From positions 1-14,238 of the forward strand of contig SBBV01000424.1 in assembly GCA_005240015.1 (NCBI GenBank): DNA of 14,238 nucleotides, written 5' to 3'. Below, piece by piece: positions 7,637-14,166 of this stretch. This DNA is from Candidatus Odyssella thessalonicensis. GTDB lineage: Bacteria > Pseudomonadota > Alphaproteobacteria > Bin65. Under the pieces are notes generated by a model. That model was not told where the DNA came from. It saw nothing but the letters and a program-made list of their open reading frames with translations, and searched no databases. Numbering within the stretch: the stretch's first letter is position 1; every line of letters starts with the position of its first letter. The position numbers and the translations under genes are program-made.

Positions 7637-8551
7637 TCAGGCCCGCCGCTCTACAACGAACAGAGCGACATTCGAAAGCATTTGAGCTTTGGGTCCGTAT
7701 AAATCCAGATGCTTGGCCGCTTGTAAAGCCAGGGTCCGAGCCCGTTTGCGCGCACCATCAATGCCTAAGTGCGTGATAAACGTGGCTTTTCCGGCTGCGG
7801 CATCTTTGCCCACCTTCTTTCCGACCTCGGCTTCGGTGCCTTCGGCATCGAGCAGATCGTCGGCAATCTGGAAAGCGAGGCCAAGATCCTCGGCATAAGC
7901 CGCCAGCGCCTGCCGCGCACGCGCTGTCGCCTGGCCGAGTATCGCGCCGGCCTGGCACGCAAAGGCGATGAGGCGCCCGGTCTTCATCGACTGGAGGCGC
8001 GTGATATCTACGAGCGAGAAGCTCTTTCCGCGCTGCTCGGCCTCGAGGTCGAACATCTGGCCGCCCACCATGCCGGTGGCGCCCGCGCCCGAGGCGAGGG
8101 CTGCCACCAGCTCCGCACGCACGCCACCGTCTGGATGCGTCTCCGAATGCGCCAGCACTTCGAACGCGAGCGTCAGCAGCGCGTCGCCGGCGAGGATCGC
8201 AGTGGCTTCGTCGAATTGCTTGTGCGTGGTCGGCCGGCCGCGGCGGAGGTCGTCGTCGTCCATCGCCGGCAGATCGTCGTGCACGAGCGAGTAGCAATGC
8301 ACGAACTCGATCGCCGCCGCGGCGCGCAACGCGCGCGGGCGCGGCACATCGAACAGCTTGGCGCTCTCGAGCACGAGAAACGGGCGCAGCCGCTTGCCGC
8401 CGTTCAAGCACGCATAGCGCATCGCGTCGTAGACACGCTTCTCGTGCCCGTCGCCGCGCGGGATCAAGCGGTCGAGCTCGGCCTCGATCGCCAAAGCGGC
8501 CTCGGCCATGGCGGATTTCAGCGCATCCATCGGAAGCGGCGATTCCGGCAT
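7637..8551 (-). CDS. ispA: polyprenyl synthetase, farnesyl diphosphate synthase type
   Basis: 304 aa from ATG 8551. Condenses IPP with DMAPP/GPP to farnesyl diphosphate in the isoprenoid pathway fed by the adjacent dxs; cytosolic. Motifs (numbering from this start): GGKRLRPFLV (51-60), first Asp-rich region HDDLPAMDDDD (91-101, the DDxxxxD form of bacterial FPP synthases), GDALLTLAF (122-130), GGQMFDLEAE (163-172), MKTGRLI (189-195), second Asp-rich region FQIADDLLDAEG (227-238), and a GKDAAAGKATF stretch. Start alternatives are 8581 (overlaps xseB by 14 nt) and 8530 (MDALKSAMAEA, closest to the E. coli IspA N-terminus); none has a clear Shine-Dalgarno. The last ~50 codons are visibly more AT-rich than the rest. 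A geranylgeranyl product cannot be excluded. Confidence 0.93.
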   Translation of the reverse strand: MPESPLPMDALKSAMAEAALAIEAELDRLIPRGDGHEKRVYDAMRYACLNGGKRLRPFLVLESAKLFDVPRPRALRAAAAIEFVHCYSLVHDDLPAMDDDDLRRGRPTTHKQFDEATAILAGDALLTLAFEVLAHSETHPDGGVRAELVAALASGAGATGMVGGQMFDLEAEQRGKSFSLVDITRLQSMKTGRLIAFACQAGAILGQATARARQALAAYAEDLGLAFQIADDLLDAEGTEAEVGKKVGKDAAAGKATFITHLGIDGARKRARTLALQAAKHLDLYGPKAQMLSNVALFVVERRA

Positions 8552-8567
8552 CGGGCGATATGCGGGG

Positions 8568-8819
8568 CTAGTTGCGGGCAAAGGGCTCGGTCGCGGGCTT
8601 GCCGTCCGGCCCGATCACGATCTTCTCGACCTTGGCCTGGGCCTCGCGCAGCTTCTGCTCGCAATGCCGCTTCAGGAGCGCGCCGCGCTCATAGGCGCGG
8701 ATCGAATCCTCGAGCTTGCCGCGCCCCTCTTCGAGCGCGCGCACGATCTTCTCGAGTTCGGCCAGCGCCTCCTCGAAGCTCAGCTTGGCGATGTCGGGCG
8801 GCAGTGCCTCTTCCGCCAT
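8568..8819 (-). CDS. xseB: exodeoxyribonuclease VII small subunit
   Basis: 83 aa, typical length. XseB binds XseA to form exonuclease VII, which degrades single-stranded DNA from both ends; cytoplasmic. The family signature is clear: LSFEEALAELEKIVRALEEG (13-32), KLEDSIRAYERGALLKRHCE (35-54), then a helical tail (QKLREAQAKVEKI). The ATG at 8819 has GAGGGG 8 nt upstream on the minus strand. It is immediately upstream of ispA and probably cotranscribed; xseB-ispA-dxs is a common operon. Its upstream neighbour on the same strand would be the histone-deacetylase-like tail at 14167 if the copper module were absent. Confidence 0.95.
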   Translation of the reverse strand: MAEEALPPDIAKLSFEEALAELEKIVRALEEGRGKLEDSIRAYERGALLKRHCEQKLREAQAKVEKIVIGPDGKPATEPFARN

Positions 8820-8900
8820 CCGGGGATCCCCTCAAGGTGCAAACGGGCCTTAAAGCACGGTGGGGCGCTCATGGGCAAGGCGGCCAGCGGCGAAAGGCCA

Positions 8901-8984
8901 CCCGGTCTGTGAGCCGGGCCGGGCAACGAGCGGAGACGCCGAAAGGTCCGCATCGTTGAATTAACCGACTCACAGAGGTTAGCC
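8901..8984 (+). promoter_or_regulatory. candidate structured leader RNA: three hairpins with complementary loops over the RBS
   Basis: P1 is CCCGG/CCGGG (8901-8905 and 8914-8918) with an 8-nt loop TCTGTGAG. P2 is CAACGA-GCGGA/TCCGC-A-TCGTTG (8924-8934 and 8947-8958, one bulged A), capped by CC-GAAA-GG. P3 is TAACC/GGTTA (8962-8966 and 8977-8981). The loop of P3 contains CTCACAGA (8969-8976), the exact 8-nt reverse complement of the whole P1 loop. The Shine-Dalgarno AGAGG (8974-8978) of the 39-aa gene lies inside P3 and the loop-loop pairing. This is the layout of a translational riboswitch or kissing-loop regulator. I do not recognise a known class, and the fold is a manual prediction. Confidence 0.5.
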
Positions 8985-9104
8985 ATGATGGACATGAGCC
9001 AAATGTCGATGGGTATGGGCATCGGAATGGGCGTGCTCTACCTCGCGCTTCTCGTCCTCGTCGGCCTCGGGATTGCAGCCCTGATCAAGTACCTGCGTTC
9101 GTAG
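8985..9104 (+). CDS. Met-rich single-pass membrane microprotein of the copper-efflux module
   Basis: 39 aa. The N-terminus is strikingly methionine-rich (MMDMSQMSMGMGIGMG: eight Met in 16 residues) and is followed by one hydrophobic helix (VLYLALLVLVGLGIAALI) and a short basic end (KYLRS). The topology would put the Met cluster on one face of the membrane, fitting Cu(I)/Ag(I) binding through thioethers, as in CusF, CusB and CusA. AGAGG with a 6-nt spacer precedes ATG 8985. A small hairpin (9107-9127, one bulge) follows the stop. It is the first gene of the + strand run leading to CusB/CusA, so a copper-chaperone or pump-accessory role is inferred. No named family is recognised. An ATG one codon later (8988) is an equally good start. 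Confidence 0.65.
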   Translation: MMDMSQMSMGMGIGMGVLYLALLVLVGLGIAALIKYLRS

Positions 9105-9189
9105 TCGATCCGCGGCTTCGCGGCATCACGACTAGTATTCTTGGCGCGGGTCACGATCCTTTGATTCCGATCGACCCTGAACGGTCGTA

Positions 9190-9552
9190 ATGTGCTATGC
9201 AATGCCGATGTTCCGCCGCGCCCTCGCTCTATTCCTCGCCGCCGTGCTCGTTTTAGGCTGGACGGGCGCGATCGCTGCGACCGGCTGCGGCGCACCCACG
9301 GGTAAGGCGGCGTCCTCGCTCTCCGCGCTGCCCGGCGGATGCGGCACCTGCGAGGAAGACGAGAACAAGAGCCAGCCGCTGCAAGGCTGCGCCGTACTGG
9401 CCTGCACGGCCGGCTGCGTTTCCGGACCCAGCACGGCGGCCGAGGCAGCGCCCGGCCTGCGGCTCGTTGCGGCAGCGGAGAAGGCCGTGCCGGCGCCGCA
9501 CGATTCGCTGCTCGCGCGCGCGATTCCGCCCGACCACCCGCCACCCCGCTGA
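9190..9552 (+). CDS. exported Cys-rich leader protein, CutF/CruR (DUF2946)-like candidate copper-sensing uORF
   Basis: Up to 120 aa. An N-terminal basic-plus-hydrophobic export signal (FRRALALFLAAVLVLGW) is followed by a short periplasmic part. Its cysteines are C33, C51-x-x-C54, C67 and C72-x-x-x-C76. The C-terminus is proline-rich (IPPDHPPPR, 112-120) and ends at the stop. Published CutF and CruR proteins are short exported uORFs that sense copper with a few cysteines, have a C-terminal stalling-like motif and control translation of the next copper gene. Here the next gene is cusB, and its RBS can pair with this gene's stop region (9550-9563). Starts at ATG 9202 or 9208 are possible; the latter gives the most typical signal peptide. 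No Shine-Dalgarno is obvious. Family membership is my inference from layout and motifs, not from alignment; a plain periplasmic copper-binding protein is the alternative. Confidence 0.65.
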   Translation: MCYAMPMFRRALALFLAAVLVLGWTGAIAATGCGAPTGKAASSLSALPGGCGTCEEDENKSQPLQGCAVLACTAGCVSGPSTAAEAAPGLRLVAAAEKAVPAPHDSLLARAIPPDHPPPR

Positions 9553-9688
9553 TCCCACTCCGGCAAGCACGCCGCGTGACGCAGGTCTCGCGGCGGCTTG
9601 AGCGCGCGCGCATCGGCGTGCGTGCCCTCGAACGGCCTCGGTTGCTGCCGCCCTCGCGCGCCGGCACGCCCGACCGGAGTTGGAATCA
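9550..9688 (+). promoter_or_regulatory. candidate stem sequestering the cusB ribosome-binding site
   Basis: The segment TGATCCCACTCCGG (9550-9563) begins at the stop codon of the leader gene. It can pair with 9674-9688, which holds the cusB Shine-Dalgarno GGAG (9676-9679) and reaches the A of its ATG. The core is a perfect 7 bp (ACTCCGG with CCGGAGT), extended by six more pairs with one mismatch and one bulge. The 110-nt interior has two local hairpins (9570-9576/9589-9595 and 9615-9621/9664-9670). GCACGCC occurs twice (9567-9573 and 9664-9670), so two mutually exclusive pairings with GGCGTGC are possible. A ribosome paused on codons 117-119 (PPP) would cover the left arm. Confidence 0.55.
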
Positions 9689-10971
9689 TGAAAAAGTTTC
9701 CGTTTCGCCTCACCGCCTACGTTGCCGTGCTCGCGATCGGCATCGCCGCCGGCGCCGCCGCGGTCGAGCATCTGCGCCCGTTGTTCACGGGGACGCGGAC
9801 CGCAGCCGCGGCACCGCCCGAGACCGCGCCGCCCGACAAGGGCAAGCGGCGCATCCTCTACTACAAGAATCCGATGGGTCATCCGGACACGTCACCGGTG
9901 CCCAAGAAGGATTCGATGGGGATGGACTACATCCCCGTCTACGAGGGCGAGGAGGACGATGCCGGCGCGATCAAGGTCAGCGCCGACCGCATCCAGAAGC
10001 TCGGCGTGCGCACCGAGGCGGCCCAGTTGCGCCCGCTCGCGCGCACGATTCGCGCCACCGGCACGGTGCAGATCGACGAGGCGCGCCAGGTGGTGATCGC
10101 TCCGCGTTTCGACGGCTACATCGAGAAGCTCCTCGTCGCGCGCACCGGCGACACGGTGAGGAAGGGCCAGGCGCTGGCCGAGCTCTACAGCTTCGATCTC
10201 CATCGCGTGCAGGTCGAGCACTTCAATCTCGGGCCGCGGCCGATACGCACCGGGCCGAGCCAGGAGCTGGGCCCGCTCTACCGCCTGCGCAATCTCGGCA
10301 TCGCCGAGGAGGACCTCGAGCGCATCCAGAAACAGGGCCGCGCCAGCCGCACCGTGCCGCTGCGCGCGCCGATCGCCGGCGTGGTGCTGGAGAAGAAGGC
10401 GGTGGAGGGCATGCGCGCCGCGCCGGGCGAGCTCTTGTTCCGCATCGCCGATCTCTCGACGGTGTGGATGATCGCCGAGGTGTTCGAGCAGGACCTCGCC
10501 GAGATCGCGCCCGGGCAGACGGTCGAGGCGACGTTGCTCGCCTATCCGGGCCGGCGCTTCCCGGGCAAGGTGACGTTCGTCTATCCGACGATCACCGCCG
10601 CCACGCGCACGGCGCGCGTGCGCATCGAGCTGCCGAACCCCGACGGCGCGCTCATGCCCGACATGTATGGCACGGTCGCCGTCGCCTCCGGCGCGGCGCG
10701 CGCACTCACGGTTCCCGACAGCGCCGTGATCGACAGCGGCACGCGCCGCGTCGTCATCGTCGAGAAGGGCGAGGGCCGCTTCGAGCCGCGCGAGATCAAG
10801 ACCGGGCGGCGCGGCGACGGCCATGTCGCCGTGCTCGAAGGTTTGAGCGAAGGCGAGCGCGTCGTCGTCGCCGCCAACTTCCTCATCGACGCCGAGAGCA
10901 ATCTCAAATCGGCGCTGCGCGGGCTCGCCAAGGACAAGCAGGCCAAGGCCGGCGAGGAGCAGAAGCCGTGA
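9688..10971 (+). CDS. cusB: CusB-type RND efflux periplasmic adaptor subunit (Cu/Ag)
   Basis: 427 aa. Membrane-fusion protein linking an RND pump to an outer-membrane channel and handing Cu(I)/Ag(I) to CusA. An N-terminal anchor or signal helix spans about 8-25. The heavy-metal-binding segment of CusB proteins follows at 58-85 (YYKNPMGHPDTSPVPKKDSM, then GMDYIPVY), with M63, M77 and M79 matching the metal-binding methionines in spacing. After it come a barrel-sandwich (lipoyl-like) domain, a short helical hairpin and beta-barrel domains (VVIAPRFDGYIEKLLV, LRAPIAGVVLEKKAVEGM, DLSTVWMIAEVFEQDL). ATG 9688 is chosen over an upstream TTG at 9598 because it opens MKKFPFRLTAYVAVLAIG and has GGAG 8 nt upstream. 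That RBS can be masked by pairing with the leader stop region. Its stop overlaps the cusA start by 4 nt (GTGA). Confidence 0.93.
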   Translation: MKKFPFRLTAYVAVLAIGIAAGAAAVEHLRPLFTGTRTAAAAPPETAPPDKGKRRILYYKNPMGHPDTSPVPKKDSMGMDYIPVYEGEEDDAGAIKVSADRIQKLGVRTEAAQLRPLARTIRATGTVQIDEARQVVIAPRFDGYIEKLLVARTGDTVRKGQALAELYSFDLHRVQVEHFNLGPRPIRTGPSQELGPLYRLRNLGIAEEDLERIQKQGRASRTVPLRAPIAGVVLEKKAVEGMRAAPGELLFRIADLSTVWMIAEVFEQDLAEIAPGQTVEATLLAYPGRRFPGKVTFVYPTITAATRTARVRIELPNPDGALMPDMYGTVAVASGAARALTVPDSAVIDSGTRRVVIVEKGEGRFEPREIKTGRRGDGHVAVLEGLSEGERVVVAANFLIDAESNLKSALRGLAKDKQAKAGEEQKP

Positions 10972-13900
10972 TCGCCGCGCTCATCCGCTGGTCCGCGCGC
11001 AACCTGTTCCTCACGCTGTTCGCCGCCGGCGTGGCGCTGGCGGCGGGCGGCTACGCGCTCTCGCGCATCCCGCTCGATGCGGTGCCCGACCTCTCCGACA
11101 CGCAGGTCATCGTCTACACCGAGTATCCGGGCCAGGCGCCGCAGGTGGTCGAAGACCAGGTCACCTATCCGCTCGCGACCGCGCTGCTCGCCGTGCCGCG
11201 CTCGCGCGTGGTGCGCGGCTTCTCCTATTTCGGCGTTTCGTTCGTCTACGTGATCTTCGAGGAGGGCACCGACATCTATTGGGCGCGCAGCCGCGTGCTC
11301 GAATATCTCAACACCGCCACCGGCAAGCTGCCGAAGGGCGTCACGCCCTCGCTCGGGCCCGATGCCACCGGCGTGGGCTGGGTCTTCCAATACGTGGTGC
11401 AAGGCGCGCAGCGCAGCCTGGCCGAACTCCGCACCGTGCAGGATTGGTACGTGCGCTACGGCCTCGCCAAGGCCGAAGGCGTCGCCGAGATCGCGAGCGT
11501 CGGCGGCTTCGTGCGCCAGTTCCAGGTGACGGTGAACCCGCGCGCGCTGCAGGCGCAGGGCCTCTCGCTGATGAAGGTCGTCCAGGCCGTGCGCCAGGCC
11601 GGCACCGATTTCGGCGGGCGCACGGTCGAGCTGGCCGAGACCGAATTCGTGGTGCGCGGGCGCGGCTACATCCGCAACCCCGCCGACCTCGAGGACATCG
11701 TGCTGAAGACCGAACGCGGCACGCCAGTGCTGCTCAAGAACGTGGCCCGCGTCGAGTTCGGGCCCGACGAGCGGCGCGGCATCGCCGAGCTCAACGGCGA
11801 GGGCGAGGCCGTGAGCGGCATCGCCGTGCAGCGCTTCGGCCAGAACGCGCTCGGCGTGATCCGCAGCGTCAAGGCGCGCATCGCCGAGATCGCGGCGAGC
11901 CTGCCCGAGGGCGTCAAGATCGTCCCGGTCTACGACCGCTCCGATCTCATCAAGCGCGCGATCGACACGCTGTCGTGGACGCTGCTCGAGGAATTCCTCG
12001 TCGTGGCGCTGGTCTGCGCGATCTTCCTGTTCCATGCACGGAGTGCCCTTGTCGCCATCGCCGTGCTGCCGGTGGGCCTCCTGATCGCGATCGCGCTGAT
12101 GGATGTGTTCAGCATCGGCTCGAACATCATGAGCCTCGGCGGCCTCGCGATCGCGATCGGCGCCATGGTCGATGCAGCGATCGTGATGATCGAGAACGCG
12201 CACAAGCACATCGAGCGCAATCCCGATGCGCCGCGCACGCGCGTGCTCATCGACGCGGCGGCAGAGGTGGGTCCATCGCTGTTCTTCAGCCTGCTCATCG
12301 TCACGGTCTCGTTCCTGCCGATCTTCGCGCTCGAGGCGCAGGAGGGTCGCCTGTTCAAGCCGCTGGCCTGGACCAAGACCTTCGCCATGGCCGCGGCGTC
12401 GCTGTTGTCGGTGACGCTCGTTCCCGCGCTGATGGTGCTGTTCATCCGCGGCAAGATCCGGCCCGAGGCGCAGAACCCCATAAACCGCGCGCTGTTGGCG
12501 CTCTATCGCCCGGTGATCGGCGTCGTGCTGCGCTGGAAAGGCCTGACCCTCGTCGCGGCCGCTACCGTTGCCGGCGTCACGGTGCTGCCGGTCCTGCGCC
12601 TCGGCTCGGAGTTCATGCCCAATCTCAACGAGGGCACGCTCATGTACATGCCGGTGTCACTGCCCGGCCTCTCGGTGACGAAGGCGGCGGAGCTGGTGCA
12701 GCTCCAGAACAAGATTCTGAAGTCCTTCCCCGAGGTGGAGTCGGTGCTCGGCAAGGCCGGGCGCGCCAACAGCGCCACCGATCCGGCCCCGGTCGAGATG
12801 TTCGAGACGATCGTGAACTTGAAGCCGAAGTCGCAGTGGCGCAGCGGCGTCACGGTCGACAGCCTCATGGCCGAGATGGACCGCGCGCTGCGCCTGCCGG
12901 GAATCACGAACGCGTTCACGATGCCGATCAAGGCGCGCATCGACATGCTCGCGACCGGCATCAGGACGCCGCTCGGCATCAAGCTGTTCGGCCCGGACCT
13001 CGCCAACCTCGAGCGGCTCGCACGCCAAGTCGAGCAGGTGGTGCGCAGGGTGCCGGGCACGCGCAGCGCTTATTCCGAGCGCGTGCTCGGCGGCTACTAT
13101 CTCAACATCGAGCCCGACCGCGCCGCGCTCGCGCGCTATGGGCTTACCATCGGCGAGCTGCAGGACACGGTGGCGGCCGCGCTCGGCGGCGAGACGGTTT
13201 CGACCGCCGTGCAGGGGCGCGAGCGCTACGCGGTTGCCGTGCGCTATCCGCGCGAGCTTCGCGACAGCCCCGAGGCGATTGCCGAGAACGTGCTGGTGCC
13301 GATGCCCGAAGGCGGCATGATCCCGCTGGGGCAGGTGGCGAAGCTCACGCGCAGCCAGGGCCCGGCGATGGTGCGCACCGAAAACGCCCAGCTCGCCGTC
13401 TATATCTTCGTCGACATCGAAGGCCGCGACATCGGCGGCTATGTCGCCGAGGCGCAGCGCAAGATCGCGGCCGAGGTGAACATGCCGGCGGGCTATCGTG
13501 CCGTATGGAGCGGCCAGTTCGAATATCTTGAACGGGCGGAAGCCCGCCTTGCCATCGTGGTGCCGGTGACGCTCGCTGTCGTCTTCCTGCTGCTCTATCT
13601 CAACTTCCGGCGCATGACCGAGACGCTGATGGTGATGCTCTCGCTGCCCTTCGCGTTGGCGGGCGGCGTCTGGCTCACCTATTGGCTCGGCTTCAACCTG
13701 AGCGTCGCCGTGGCCGTAGGCTTCATCGCGCTGGCCGGGCTCGCGGCCCAGACTGGCGTCGTGATGCTGCTCTATCTCGACAACGCGCTGGCCGAGGAAA
13801 GGGCGCGCGCACAGGCCGAAGGCCGCGCGCTCACCCGCGCCGATCTCCGCCACGCCGTCATCGCCGGCGCGGTCGAGCGCTTGCGCCCGAAAGTCATGAC

Positions 13901-14084
13901 CGTCGCCGCGATCATGGCCGGGCTGCTTCCGCTGATGTGGAGCGAGGGCACCGGCTCGGAGGTGATGCGCCGCATCGCGGTGCCGATGGTGGGCGGCATG
14001 ATCTCCTCGGCGCTGCTGACGCTCGTCGTGATCCCGGCGCTCTACACGGCCGTGAAGACGTGGCAACTGAAATTGCGACGGTAG
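10968..14084 (+). CDS. cusA: CusA-type heavy-metal (Cu/Ag) RND efflux transporter
   Basis: 1038 aa, full length for the HME-RND family. Proton-driven inner-membrane trimeric pump exporting Cu(I)/Ag(I). GTG start at 10968 overlaps the cusB stop; GAGGAG lies 8 nt upstream, so translation is probably coupled. The N-terminal helix and VPDLSDTQVIVYTEYPGQAP opening are typical. The TM4 signature AIGAMVDAAIVMIENAHKHI carries D402, matching the proton-relay Asp. The three periplasmic metal-ligand methionines are M561 (LMYMPVSLPG), M611 (PVEMFET) and M660 (RIDMLATGI), spaced 50 and 49 as M573/M623/M672 in E. coli CusA. This points to monovalent Cu/Ag rather than the Zn/Co/Cd of CzcA. C-terminal RPKVMTVAAIMAGLLPLMW and GSEVMRRIAVPMVGGM are family hallmarks. 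No outer-membrane channel gene follows in the window. Confidence 0.96.
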   Translation: MIAALIRWSARNLFLTLFAAGVALAAGGYALSRIPLDAVPDLSDTQVIVYTEYPGQAPQVVEDQVTYPLATALLAVPRSRVVRGFSYFGVSFVYVIFEEGTDIYWARSRVLEYLNTATGKLPKGVTPSLGPDATGVGWVFQYVVQGAQRSLAELRTVQDWYVRYGLAKAEGVAEIASVGGFVRQFQVTVNPRALQAQGLSLMKVVQAVRQAGTDFGGRTVELAETEFVVRGRGYIRNPADLEDIVLKTERGTPVLLKNVARVEFGPDERRGIAELNGEGEAVSGIAVQRFGQNALGVIRSVKARIAEIAASLPEGVKIVPVYDRSDLIKRAIDTLSWTLLEEFLVVALVCAIFLFHARSALVAIAVLPVGLLIAIALMDVFSIGSNIMSLGGLAIAIGAMVDAAIVMIENAHKHIERNPDAPRTRVLIDAAAEVGPSLFFSLLIVTVSFLPIFALEAQEGRLFKPLAWTKTFAMAAASLLSVTLVPALMVLFIRGKIRPEAQNPINRALLALYRPVIGVVLRWKGLTLVAAATVAGVTVLPVLRLGSEFMPNLNEGTLMYMPVSLPGLSVTKAAELVQLQNKILKSFPEVESVLGKAGRANSATDPAPVEMFETIVNLKPKSQWRSGVTVDSLMAEMDRALRLPGITNAFTMPIKARIDMLATGIRTPLGIKLFGPDLANLERLARQVEQVVRRVPGTRSAYSERVLGGYYLNIEPDRAALARYGLTIGELQDTVAAALGGETVSTAVQGRERYAVAVRYPRELRDSPEAIAENVLVPMPEGGMIPLGQVAKLTRSQGPAMVRTENAQLAVYIFVDIEGRDIGGYVAEAQRKIAAEVNMPAGYRAVWSGQFEYLERAEARLAIVVPVTLAVVFLLLYLNFRRMTETLMVMLSLPFALAGGVWLTYWLGFNLSVAVAVGFIALAGLAAQTGVVMLLYLDNALAEERARAQAEGRALTRADLRHAVIAGAVERLRPKVMTVAAIMAGLLPLMWSEGTGSEVMRRIAVPMVGGMISSALLTLVVIPALYTAVKTWQLKLRR

Positions 14085-14090
14085 GGCTCG

Positions 14091-14163
14091 GGGACCGCGC
14101 GCCTCCGGGCGCGCCTCTCACGCGCGCGGCGACGAAGGGACGCGGCTGGAGCCGCGCGGTCCC
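14091..14163 (+). repeat. dispersed palindromic element, copy B
   Basis: 73 bp with perfect 10-bp inverted ends GGGACCGCGC (14091-14100) and GCGCGGTCCC (14154-14163). Two hairpins lie inside: GCGCGCC-TCCG-GGCGCGC (14097-14114) and CGCGGCT-GG-AGCCGCG (14141-14156). It is the inverted counterpart of 3907-3980. It starts 7 nt after the cusA stop and ends just before the stop of the convergent gene, so it may also serve as a bidirectional 3' hairpin. Confidence 0.82.
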
Positions 14164-14166
14164 AAC

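Noticed and set aside
5611..7776. 721-codon open frame on the + strand
   Set aside because: It is exactly antisense to dxs and the ispA end. Its product is Arg/Ala/Asp/Glu-rich low-complexity sequence without domains, the usual shadow of a GC-rich gene.
9172..9188. CGACC-CTGAA(C)-GGTCG dyad as a possible MerR/CueR-type operator before the leader gene
   Set aside because: Only 5 bp per arm, and I find no -35/-10 pair with the 19-bp spacing typical of MerR-family promoters.
9598..9687. TTG-started 30-residue extension of cusB
   Set aside because: The ATG at 9688 has a Shine-Dalgarno and opens a normal signal/anchor sequence; the extension lies in the structured leader region.
9339..10967. 543-codon N-terminal extension of cusA in its own frame
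   Set aside because: It runs through cusB and the leader gene in another frame and has no homology character. CusA homology begins at the GTG at 10968, which has a good RBS and the family's usual length.
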